Origin: Ectobacillus antri
GTDB taxonomy: Bacteria > Bacillota > Bacilli > Bacillales > Bacillaceae_G
DNA length: 64,000 nt
Assembly (NCBI RefSeq): GCF_003852715.1
Contig: NZ_RIAV01000013.1
Location: 1 to 64,000 of the forward strand
Direction of reading: 5' to 3'
The position numbers were made by a program, and so were the translations under genes. The notes beneath the pieces are model-generated. The model made no database searches, had not been told where the DNA came from, and saw nothing but the letters and a program-made list of their open reading frames with translations. This document shows, piece after piece, positions 42,473 through 49,980 of this stretch (positions within the stretch are counted from its first letter, which is position 1; each line of letters begins with the position of its first letter).

Positions 42473-43485
42473 TTAGACATCACTCCTTTACGTGCAATGT
42501 AGATAAAGAATGGTGTTCCAATGAAAGCGGTCATAACTCCTACCGGCACTTCCTGCGGCATAAGAATATATCTTGCACTAATATCAGCCAATAACAATAA
42601 AATTCCACCTAGCATTGCACTATAAGGAATCACCCAGCGATAGTCCGTCCCAATAAGCGCTCGCGCAAAATGCGGCACGACTACACCAATAAACGAAATG
42701 GGACCAGCTATTGCAACAGAACCTCCTGCCAATAGAACAACCAAAGCAGCTAATATTCCTTTGAATAATAAGGTGCGCTGACCAAGTCCGCGAGATATAT
42801 CATCGCCCATCATTAGAATATTAATTTTCCCCGACATGATAACCGTACCCACCCAGGCAAGAACCAAATACGGAAACACATGTGTCAACATTTCCAGCTT
42901 ACGCCCTTGAACAGAGCCAGCAAGCCAAAATAAAACCTGATCTAGGGCTGTTTCATTTAATACCAGAAGACCTTGTGTAAACGAAGCGAAAAAAGCACCC
43001 ATGGCAACACCTGCCAAGGTAAATTTAATTGGCGTAAGCCCCTCTCGTCCAAAGGAACTGATTATATACACAATCATAGCCGCAATAGCTGCACCAGCAA
43101 ATGCAATCCAAGTGAACGCTTGTATAGATTGTACGGAGAAGATTGCAACAGCAACTACAATAAAAAATGAGGCACCTGCGTTAATCCCCATAATATCAGG
43201 AGAGGCTAGGGGATTTTTCATTAAGACTTGTAGCAACGCACCAGCTAGTGCAAGACTAATACCAACTGCAGCCGCAATGAAAGCACGCGGCAATCTGACT
43301 GTCGTAATAATAATATGTTTGTTAGAACCATTAGGATTGATAAATGCTTGAATTGCTGTGTGCGAATTTGTATCAGTGTAACCATATATAATACTAGCCC
43401 ATATGCAATATATAAGAAGAATTGCACATACTACTAGTCCTATCGTCTTCGCTCGAATGGACTCCAACATCATTTCAATAGACAC
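42469..43485 (-). CDS. Siderophore ABC transporter permease, FecCD family (first)
   Basis: 338 aa, about 9-10 transmembrane helices. Hallmarks: LRPRAFI-type RLPRAFIAAAVGISLALAGALLQVLMKNPLASPDIMGINAGA, GPISFIGVVVPHFARALIGTDYR and VPVGVMTAFIGTPFFIYI. First gene of the minus-strand operon, divergent from the binding protein. The arrangement resembles B. subtilis yfiZ-yfhA with yfiY. Confidence 0.92.
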   Translation of the reverse strand: MSIEMMLESIRAKTIGLVVCAILLIYCIWASIIYGYTDTNSHTAIQAFINPNGSNKHIIITTVRLPRAFIAAAVGISLALAGALLQVLMKNPLASPDIMGINAGASFFIVVAVAIFSVQSIQAFTWIAFAGAAIAAMIVYIISSFGREGLTPIKFTLAGVAMGAFFASFTQGLLVLNETALDQVLFWLAGSVQGRKLEMLTHVFPYLVLAWVGTVIMSGKINILMMGDDISRGLGQRTLLFKGILAALVVLLAGGSVAIAGPISFIGVVVPHFARALIGTDYRWVIPYSAMLGGILLLLADISARYILMPQEVPVGVMTAFIGTPFFIYIARKGVMSK

Positions 43486-43626
43486 CTTCTATCTCTGTAA
43501 ATTCACATACATTGTAATATTTTTTACTTGTTTTCTATAAGTATAATTAGCTTTTTCAATATAACAGCAACAGAGAATTAAACATGCAAGATCTCTAACC
43601 TGAACAGGCACGTGCTTCTCTCCTAT

Positions 43627-43815
43627 CTATATAAGTCCACATGATTTGTTCGACATAGAAATAACAAGAAAGTCACAGCTTCAGAACGCCTCGCTACGTG
43701 TGTATGTTCTTACTTGACACGTGTATCTCTTAGGCACTGACCGCAACCATGCATTTCCCCTTCTTCTTTCCCACCCCAAAAAAGAATGTCGGTTTTTATA
43801 GTTGTACTTATATAG
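43627..43815 (+). repeat. ~188-bp dispersed repeat, copy 3
   Basis: CTATATAAGTCCAC at one end and TTGTACTTATATAG at the other give exact 10-bp terminal inverted repeats. About 90% identical to copy 1. It sits in the divergent promoter region of the siderophore system, between the permease operon and the Fur boxes of the binding-protein gene. Confidence 0.88.
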
Positions 43816-43881
43816 AAGCAGGCCATTTTTCAATTTGTATGTATATATGTTCAGTCTAACGAACAATAGAAAGAGCGTCAA

Positions 43882-43966
43882 TGATAATGATAATTTTTTT
43901 CAATTATTTATTGACAATCATTCTCACAAATTATACTATTTGGTTTGTGAATGAAAATAATTATCA
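43882..43966. promoter_or_regulatory. Fur boxes upstream of the siderophore-binding protein
   Basis: Two 7-1-7 matches: TGACAATCATTCTCA at 43912-43926 and TGAAAATAATTATCA at 43952-43966. A half-match, TGATAATGATAAT, lies at 43882-43894. The first overlaps a TTGACA -35 (43912-43917 region). Repression by Fur under iron sufficiency is the natural reading. Confidence 0.8.
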
Positions 43967-43987
43967 ATAAAATCTGGAGGTACATAT

Positions 43988-44938
43988 ATGAAAAAAACAT
44001 CTTGGGCCATGCTCATACTACTTCTTTCTTTATCACTTGTAGTAAGTGCTTGTGGTAAAAAAGAAGAGCCAAAACAAGAGGCAAAGAAATCTGTAAGCTA
44101 TACTGTACAACATGCGATGGGTTCAACGGAGATTAAGGGGGATCCAAAACGCGTTGTTGTTTTGACAAACGAAGGTACAGAAGCAATTCTTGCGATGGGT
44201 ATTAAACCTGTAGGTGCTGTACAATCTTGGACAGGCAAACCATGGTATAAGCATATTGAAAAAGATATGAAAGATGCAAAAGTTGTCGGTACAGAGAGTG
44301 AAGTGAATTTAGAAGCAATTGCAGCATTAAAGCCGGATTTAATCATTGGTAACAAAATGCGTCAAGAAAAGGTATACGAGCAATTAAATGCGATTGCACC
44401 AACTGTATTTTCTGAAACATTACGCGGTGATTGGAAAGAAAACTTCAACTTCTATGCAAAGGCGTTAAACAAAGAAGCTGAAGGTAAAAAAGTAATGGAT
44501 ACATACGAATCACGTATCAAGGAACTTCAAGGTAAACTTGGCGACAAACTAAACCAAAAAGTTTCTATTGTACGTTTTATGGGCGGTGATGTACGCATCT
44601 ATCATAAGGATTCCTTCTCCGGCGTTATTTTAGAAGAAATCGGCTTTAAACGCCCTGAATCGCAAGATAAGCCTGACTTTGCTGAAAAAGGTGTGACAAA
44701 AGAACGCGTTCCTGCAATGGATGGTGATATCCTATTCTATTTCACTTATGATGAGGGCGATGGTAAAGGTAAACAAGTTCAAGATGAGTGGATAAAAGAT
44801 CCATTGTTCCAAAACCTACAAGTTGCGAAAAATAAACAAGTCTTTGAAGTAAGTGATACCATTTGGAATACAGCAGGCGGTGTAAAAGCAGCAAATCTAT
44901 TCCTTGATGATATTGAAAAGTATTTCTTGAAGAAATAA
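43988..44938 (+). CDS. Siderophore-binding lipoprotein (FecB/YfiY-like)
   Basis: 316 aa. Lipobox LVVSACGKK (Cys about residue 22). The helical-backbone binding fold is shown by KRVVVLTNEGTEAILAMGIKPVGAV, DLIIGNKMRQEKVYEQLNAIAPTV and the C-terminal WNTAGGVKAANLFLDDIE. It most resembles the YfiY-type hydroxamate/schizokinen group, though that is from memory. TGGAGG lies 8 nt before the ATG. Divergent from its permeases and ATPase; three Fur-like sites precede it. Confidence 0.9.
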   Translation: MKKTSWAMLILLLSLSLVVSACGKKEEPKQEAKKSVSYTVQHAMGSTEIKGDPKRVVVLTNEGTEAILAMGIKPVGAVQSWTGKPWYKHIEKDMKDAKVVGTESEVNLEAIAALKPDLIIGNKMRQEKVYEQLNAIAPTVFSETLRGDWKENFNFYAKALNKEAEGKKVMDTYESRIKELQGKLGDKLNQKVSIVRFMGGDVRIYHKDSFSGVILEEIGFKRPESQDKPDFAEKGVTKERVPAMDGDILFYFTYDEGDGKGKQVQDEWIKDPLFQNLQVAKNKQVFEVSDTIWNTAGGVKAANLFLDDIEKYFLKK

Positions 44939-44959
44939 AAAACTATCCCGTTTACTCTT

Positions 44960-44997
44960 GGGCATGAGCGTGGTATAAAACCGAGCTCATGCCCTTT
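44960..44997 (+). terminator. Terminator of the binding-protein gene
   Basis: 10-bp stem GGGCATGAGC/GCTCATGCCC followed by TTTCATTTT. Confidence 0.85.
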
Positions 44998-45224
44998 CAT
45001 TTTAGTAGTTCAGATTTATTATTTTCGAATAATTTATTTTTTTTTGCTTAGTGAAAATTTTTAGATTATATAAAATGAAAATTTTTTTATTATCCTTATA
45101 CTGCAAGCCATAAGGCTTATTCTCCTTTTTACCTGTTTATCCCATTGACTTTTGAATAATTATTGCATTAAAATGATTACCGTATAAATTGTTGGAAAAT
45201 TTACGAAATGAGGAGGAACTATAA

Positions 45225-46589
45225 ATGGATGCAACTGTACAACATACAAAAAAACATCCTCCGGGTTTATACTTGCTTTTCTTTACAGAAATGTGGGAAC
45301 GGTTCAGTTATTACGGTATGCGAGGCCTATTAGTACTTTATTTAACAACTTCTTACTTAAGTGGAGGGCTTGGTGTTAAAGAAAGTACTGCTATGCTTCT
45401 GTATGGTATTTTTACGGGAACAGTGTACTTTACCCCTATATTAGGAGGTTATTTAACAGACCGCTTTTTAGGAAGACGATTCGCAATTACACTTGGCGGT
45501 ATTATCATGGCTGCTGGTAACTTTGTTTTATTCGCGCTTCATAGCCAAATCGGTTTATATATCGGTCTAAGTCTTTTAATTATTGGTAACGGTTTTTTCA
45601 AACCAAATATCTCTACACTTGTTGGTGAATTATACGGTGAAAATGATAGGCGCAAAGATAGTGCTTTTACGATCTTCTACATGGGCATTAACTTAGGTGC
45701 TGTTTTCGCACCACTTGTATGCGGATTCTTAGCGGAAGATTTCTTTAAAACAACAGTTGATGGCGTAGAAAAGTTTGGATTTAAATATGGTTTCTTAGCT
45801 GCTTGTATCGGTATGATTATTGGTCAAATTATTTTTAATGTCTTTGGTCCTCGCTACTTAGGCGACATTGGTAAAGAACCGACTAATAAAAAAGTAGCGA
45901 CATCTACTGCAACTCCAAAAGAACCATTGTCAAAAAAAGAAAAACAGCGTACAGCAGTAATTCTAATTTTAACATGCTTCAGCGTATTTTTCTGGGCAGG
46001 CTTTGAACAAGCTGGTAGTTCATTTACGCTTTACACACAAAAATTTGTAGACCGTTCTATTTTCGGATGGACAATGCCGATTTCTTGGTTCCAGTCTATT
46101 AACCCATTGTTTATTATCTTATTTGCACCAATCATCTCCTTACTTTCAATTAAATTAGCGTCTACTAAACGCGGGGATTTCAGTGCTCCAACAAAAATGG
46201 GGATTGCACTGATTTTAATGGGTGGCGGCTTTATCGTCTTGCTTGCTTCACTAGCAGGGACAGGCACAGATCCTGATCATGTAGTAAATAAAGCAAATAT
46301 CCTGTTTATTATTATGACGTACTTCTTCCACACAATTGCGGAGCTATACCTATCTCCAGTAGGTTTGTCCATGGTAAGTACGATTGCACCTGTTAAACTT
46401 ACATCTTTATTGATGGGTGTATGGCTTGCAGGTTCCGGTATTGCAAACTATCTTGCAGGTGGACTAGCTGCCTTTACATCCACATTAGGATTCGCAGAAG
46501 TCTTTATGGTAATTGGCGGTACAGCCGTTGTTCTTGGGATTCTTTTGTTAGTAGCTTCACCAAAACTTCAAAAAATGATGAATGCGTAA
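45225..46589 (+). CDS. dtpT: Proton-dependent di/tripeptide symporter (POT/PTR2 family)
   Basis: 454 aa, 12-14 membrane helices. The ExxERFSYYGMR motif is present as EMWERFSYYGMRGLLVLYL, and both PTR2 signatures are seen: GGYLTDRFLGRR region and FTIFYMGINLGAVFAPLVCGF. It imports short peptides with protons, which fits with the extracellular protease encoded near 55 kb. AGGAGGAAC lies 8 nt upstream. Monocistronic with its own terminator. Confidence 0.92.
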   Translation: MDATVQHTKKHPPGLYLLFFTEMWERFSYYGMRGLLVLYLTTSYLSGGLGVKESTAMLLYGIFTGTVYFTPILGGYLTDRFLGRRFAITLGGIIMAAGNFVLFALHSQIGLYIGLSLLIIGNGFFKPNISTLVGELYGENDRRKDSAFTIFYMGINLGAVFAPLVCGFLAEDFFKTTVDGVEKFGFKYGFLAACIGMIIGQIIFNVFGPRYLGDIGKEPTNKKVATSTATPKEPLSKKEKQRTAVILILTCFSVFFWAGFEQAGSSFTLYTQKFVDRSIFGWTMPISWFQSINPLFIILFAPIISLLSIKLASTKRGDFSAPTKMGIALILMGGGFIVLLASLAGTGTDPDHVVNKANILFIIMTYFFHTIAELYLSPVGLSMVSTIAPVKLTSLLMGVWLAGSGIANYLAGGLAAFTSTLGFAEVFMVIGGTAVVLGILLLVASPKLQKMMNA

Positions 46590-46630
46590 AGAAAAGCGAA
46601 GCTAGGGAACGCAAGCCGCATTAAACATAT

Positions 46631-46659
46631 AAAAGAGCCGGACAGATTCCGGCTCTTTT
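46631..46659. terminator. Terminator between dtpT and sspH
   Basis: Perfect 12-bp stem AAAAGAGCCGGA/TCCGGCTCTTTT between convergent genes, usable in both directions. Confidence 0.9.
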
Positions 46660-46660
46660 A

Positions 46661-46837
46661 TTATTCTTGTAGCTCTGAAATATTAACTTGGACTGTCTCA
46701 TGCGGATTTGTTATATCGTGGACTTGTGCGACAGCACTTTCCTCATCGCAACTCTCAATCCATACAGATACACCATTATAAGAAACCGGAATATTTGCAG
46801 GAGACGATAAAATTTGCTTCACTCTTTTTACATCCAT
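46661..46837 (-). CDS. sspH: Small acid-soluble spore protein H
   Basis: 58 aa. The translation [20 protein letters not shown] continues with [20 protein letters not shown] and ends ISELQE, which matches the SspH family throughout. SspH is a minor SASP made in the forespore. GAGGAGG lies 6-7 nt before the ATG. Forespore (sigma-G) transcription is expected for the family; I did not define the promoter. It confirms a spore-forming organism. Confidence 0.93.
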   Translation of the reverse strand: MDVKRVKQILSSPANIPVSYNGVSVWIESCDEESAVAQVHDITNPHETVQVNISELQE

Positions 46838-46974
46838 ATGTATCCTCCTCTTTTTGAATTCTTTTTTATCATGCCTTAATCCATGATAATTATAAGAAAG
46901 AATACTAACAAAAATACTCGTTTACATATGGCGTTTTTTCTTAAGAGGCCTGTCAATAGAAGCAATAGGTTCGT

Positions 46975-47238
46975 TTATCTACTTTTAACAAGAAGATTGA
47001 CAGCTTCTTGAACTAAGTTTTGCCCCTCGTACTCTCCCTTTTCAATCTGATCTCGTAAGCACTGTTCTAGGTTTGTTCCTACAATAACCCCTATTGTGCG
47101 ATCAATGGCCGAGCGCGCTGCACTTAGTTGTGTAATCACATCCTTACAATCCTTCTCTTCTTCTAACATACGGAGCACCCCCCGCACTTGTCCTTCAATT
47201 CGCTTTAAGCGATTTTTCATTTCTTGCGTGTACTCCAT
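46975..47238 (-). CDS. cstR: CstR-type persulfide-sensing repressor
   Basis: 87 aa CsoR/RcnR-fold protein. The two sensing cysteines are at C31 (EKDCKDVITQL) and C60 (NLEQC), and residue 56, His in copper-sensing CsoR, is Asn (GTNLEQC). This Cys-Asn-Cys pattern is that of CstR, which forms di- to tetrasulfide bridges and derepresses sulfide-detoxifying genes. No cst operon lies next to it; it is monocistronic, downstream of the ArsR/thioredoxin-like pair on the same strand. Confidence 0.88.
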   Translation of the reverse strand: MEYTQEMKNRLKRIEGQVRGVLRMLEEEKDCKDVITQLSAARSAIDRTIGVIVGTNLEQCLRDQIEKGEYEGQNLVQEAVNLLVKSR

Positions 47239-47307
47239 TATGTAACCACCTTCTCCGATACTGTTATAGGTATATTAATACACCAAATACCAATTGTCAA
47301 AATAGAT

Positions 47308-47339
47308 AAAAACAGCTTGAAAATGCTCAAGCTGTTTTT
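47308..47339 (-). terminator. Terminator of the ArsR/thioredoxin-like operon
   Basis: Perfect 13-bp stem AAAAACAGCTTGA/TCAAGCTGTTTTT with flanking T run on the minus strand (TTTTTATCTATTT). Confidence 0.88.
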
Positions 47340-47350
47340 ATCTATTTCTA

Positions 47351-47638
47351 TTAAGTAAACAATGTACCCATTACATGATTTACTTTATCATCTTGTACTT
47401 TATAATATACTTCCAATCCACGTCTTTGAAATTGGACTACTTTTGTCTGTTTTAACTTTGTTAAATGCTGCGAAACAGTAGATTGTGGAATTTGCAGTGC
47501 CTCTTGCAATTGAGTCACATTACAAGTACCACGATTCATCAATTCTTTAACCAATCGTAATCGTAACGGATGCGCAAGCGCTCGAAGCATTTGTACATCA
47601 TCTTCACAAATATTGTAATCAAATTTTTTTGCACACAT
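47351..47638 (-). CDS. ArsR/SmtB-family winged-helix regulator
   Basis: 95 aa. MLRALAHPLRLRLVKELMNRGTCNVTQLQEALQIPQSTVSQHLTKLKQTKVVQFQRRGLEVYYKV is a clear ArsR DNA-binding domain. Cysteines at about C2, C11 and C38 could sense thiol or persulfide chemistry; no canonical metal-box is evident. GTGGGG lies 8 nt before the ATG at 47638. It follows the thioredoxin-like gene by 18 bp in the same operon. Confidence 0.85.
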   Translation of the reverse strand: MCAKKFDYNICEDDVQMLRALAHPLRLRLVKELMNRGTCNVTQLQEALQIPQSTVSQHLTKLKQTKVVQFQRRGLEVYYKVQDDKVNHVMGTLFT

Positions 47639-47656
47639 GTTTTTTCCCCACATTCT

Positions 47657-47971
47657 TTATATATATTTTTGTAAGATACTATCCAAGAAGCTTTTCGGCT
47701 GAGAGTCAGTGATGTGCTTGAAGGGATTTCCTTCTTTAAAAAGAACCAATGCTGGAATGCTTGTAATACCGAGCTGATATGCCACTGCTTGACAGCGGTC
47801 GACATTTACCCTCACAACTTGCAATTGATCTCCCCACTTCTCATCCAATTCCTTTAGAACTGTTTCAGTCATGTGGGAAGCCCTGCTCCAAGGTGCCCAA
47901 AATCCTACAAGAACAAATCCGTCCTGTACAGAATCAGAAAAGTTTTCATCTGTAGCATCAACGATGGCCAT
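47657..47971 (-). CDS. Thioredoxin-fold protein lacking the catalytic cysteines
   Basis: 104 aa, the size and layout of thioredoxin: VLVGFWAPWSRASHMTETVLKEL and VRVNVDRCQAVAYQLGITSIPALVLFKEG, including the cis-Pro (SIPAL). But the active site WCGPC is replaced by W28-S29-R30-A31-S32, so neither redox cysteine is present. It cannot act as a dithiol oxidoreductase; a binding, scaffold or sensory role is more likely. First gene of an operon with the ArsR regulator. Confidence 0.85.
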   Translation of the reverse strand: MAIVDATDENFSDSVQDGFVLVGFWAPWSRASHMTETVLKELDEKWGDQLQVVRVNVDRCQAVAYQLGITSIPALVLFKEGNPFKHITDSQPKSFLDSILQKYI

Positions 47972-48143
47972 CTACATGCACCTGCTTTCTTCCACAGCTT
48001 CTTTTTTATCTTTCTATTATATTTTTTATTTATTGTACTATATAAGATATAAAATCACAATGCTAACGACTGATAAAACGAACAAATACCATGTATTACC
48101 TATATTATAGCAACTTTGTTACATATATTGAGATAACGTGTCA

Positions 48144-48190
48144 TAGTGTGTCAAATTGGATTGACACACTATACCTCCTCCAACTATACT
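48144..48190 (+). promoter_or_regulatory. lctP promoter with 11-bp inverted repeat over the -35
   Basis: An 11-bp perfect inverted repeat, TAGTGTGTCAA (48144-48154) and TTGACACACTA (48161-48171), encloses the -35 TTGACA (48161-48166). -10 TATACT is at 48185-48190 (18-bp spacer). The repeat is placed like a repressor operator; the protein is unknown. Confidence 0.7.
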
Positions 48191-48205
48191 TATTCCATAA
48201 GTTAT

Positions 48206-48244
48206 TTGTGAAATTTTTCACAATATATGTGAAAAATTTCACAA
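48206..48244. promoter_or_regulatory. Tandem Rex boxes upstream of the lactate permease
   Basis: TTGTGAAATTTTTCACAA at 48206-48223 is an exact match to the Rex operator (TTGTGAAnnnnTTCACAA). ATGTGAAAAATTTCACAA at 48227-48244 differs at one base. They lie just downstream of the -10, where bound Rex would block transcription. Rex leaves DNA when NADH is high, so the permease would be induced under low-oxygen or fermentative conditions. Confidence 0.88.
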
Positions 48245-48291
48245 ATAAATGCATCTTTTTCATATACATTCTTTAAAAGGAGTTGCTTACA

Positions 48292-49908
48292 ATGAATACA
48301 TGGACTCAAATGTACGACCCCATGGAAAATATCTGGCTTTCTGCTCTTATGGCCGCTATTCCCATTATCTCATTTATTGCCTGCTTGACCGTTTTTAAAA
48401 TGAAAAGTTATATATCCGGACTCATTAGTGTACTAATTGCAATTTTAGTGGCTGTTTTTATATATGATATGCCCATTCCCCTTGCTGCAACCGCTGCTGG
48501 CTTTGGTGCTGCATATGGCTTTTATCCGATTTGTTCGATTGTAATTGCCGCAATCTTTCTATATAAGCTTACCGTTAAAACAGAACAATTTAATGTGATT
48601 CGTAACAGCATTGCTTCTATCACAGATGATTCTCGTCTACAAGTTCTATTAATTGCTTTTTCGTTTGGTGCATTTTTAGAAGGAGCTGCCGGATTCGGTG
48701 TACCAGTTGCTATTACCGCAGCTCTACTAGTTGGTATGGGTTTTGATCCTCTTAAAGCAGCAGCTGTTTGCCTGGTGGCAAATATTGCGGGAGGTGCCTT
48801 TGGTGCTATGGGTATCCCTGTTACTGTTCCTGCACAACTTACACAATTGGATGCCTTGTCCGTCGGAAGACATACAGTAACTTTTCTTCCAATCATTAGC
48901 TTAATTGTACCGTTCCTTCTTGTATTCATGATTGATGGGTTTAAGGGTATCAAGCAGACATTGCCTGCTATCCTTATCAGTGGTGGCTCATTCGCAATCA
49001 CACAATTTGTCGTACTCTACTTTTTAGGAGCAGAACTTGGTAATATTTTCTCTGCCGTTGTCAGTATGGTTGCACTTGCTCTATTCCTTCGTATTTGGCA
49101 GCCGAAAGAAAAATATCATTTTGCGGAAAAACAAGCAAATGAGAAACAAAGTTATTCCTTGGGTCAAATATTGTACGCCTGGTCACCTTTTGCATTTTTA
49201 ACTGCATTCGTAACCATCTTTAACTTAAAATTCATGAAAGCACTCTTTGCACCAGGTGGCTCTTTAGAAAACTTAGTTTATAATCTATCTATCCCTGGTC
49301 TGAACAATGCTATTTTGAAAACCGCACCAATTGTTTCGCAGGATACACCTTTTCCTGCTGTGTTTAAGTTAGATGTTTTCTCTTCTACTACAACAGCAAT
49401 TGTGTTGGCAATTATTATTTCTTTGCTTGTATTCAAAGCGCAAAAACAACTGGTGAAAGAATTGACAATTGACACAATAAAAGAGTTAAAAGCTCCTATC
49501 TATACAATTTGTAGTGTAATTGCTTTAGCTTATGTCACAAACTATTCTGGCATGTCATCTACGCTTGGACTTGCACTTTCCTCTACAGGAGATGCATTCC
49601 CTGTTCTATCACCTATACTTGGTTGGATTGGTGTATTCCTAACAGGATCGGTTGTATCTAGTGGTTCTCTGTTTGCACCATTACAAGCTGTTACGGCAGC
49701 ACAAATTGACATGATACCGGCAACACTTGTTGCATTAAATGTAGTTGGAGGTACAATGGCTAAAATGGTATCTCCGCAATCAATTGCAGTTGCCTGTGCT
49801 GCAGTTGGCCTTGTCGGAAAAGAGTCCGTCCTGTTTAAAACATCCATTAAGTACAGTGTGGCACTTCTCCTATTAATTAGCTTGTTACAGCTAAGCTACG
49901 TATTCTAA
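48292..49908 (+). CDS. lctP: L-lactate permease (LctP family)
   Basis: 538 aa, about 12-14 membrane helices. Typical LctP/LldP sequence: FGAFLEGAAGFGVPVAITAALLVGMGFDPLKAAAVCLVANIAGGAFGAMGIPV, and the C-terminal GSVVSSGSLFAPLQAVTAAQIDM and VSPQSIAVACAAVGLVGKES. The ATG at 48292 follows AAAAGGAG by 9 nt. It exchanges or symports lactate with protons. Two Rex boxes and an inverted repeat control it. Monocistronic. Confidence 0.93.
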   Translation: MNTWTQMYDPMENIWLSALMAAIPIISFIACLTVFKMKSYISGLISVLIAILVAVFIYDMPIPLAATAAGFGAAYGFYPICSIVIAAIFLYKLTVKTEQFNVIRNSIASITDDSRLQVLLIAFSFGAFLEGAAGFGVPVAITAALLVGMGFDPLKAAAVCLVANIAGGAFGAMGIPVTVPAQLTQLDALSVGRHTVTFLPIISLIVPFLLVFMIDGFKGIKQTLPAILISGGSFAITQFVVLYFLGAELGNIFSAVVSMVALALFLRIWQPKEKYHFAEKQANEKQSYSLGQILYAWSPFAFLTAFVTIFNLKFMKALFAPGGSLENLVYNLSIPGLNNAILKTAPIVSQDTPFPAVFKLDVFSSTTTAIVLAIIISLLVFKAQKQLVKELTIDTIKELKAPIYTICSVIALAYVTNYSGMSSTLGLALSSTGDAFPVLSPILGWIGVFLTGSVVSSGSLFAPLQAVTAAQIDMIPATLVALNVVGGTMAKMVSPQSIAVACAAVGLVGKESVLFKTSIKYSVALLLLISLLQLSYVF

Positions 49909-49924
49909 ATTTTTCAACCATGTC

Positions 49925-49961
49925 AAAAAGACTTCCCTTATTTCGTAAGGGAAGTCTTTTT
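49925..49961. terminator. Bidirectional terminator between lctP and aspA
   Basis: Perfect 16-bp stem AAAAAGACTTCCCTTA/TAAGGGAAGTCTTTTT with a 5-nt loop, between convergent genes. Confidence 0.93.
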
Positions 49962-49980
49962 ATCAAAGTTTATTATCATC

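Noticed and set aside
48206-48244. Fnr/CRP sites (TGTGA-N6-TCACA) before lctP
   Set aside because: The palindromes do fit that pattern, but the full 18-bp match to the Rex consensus is stronger and position and gene function agree with Rex.
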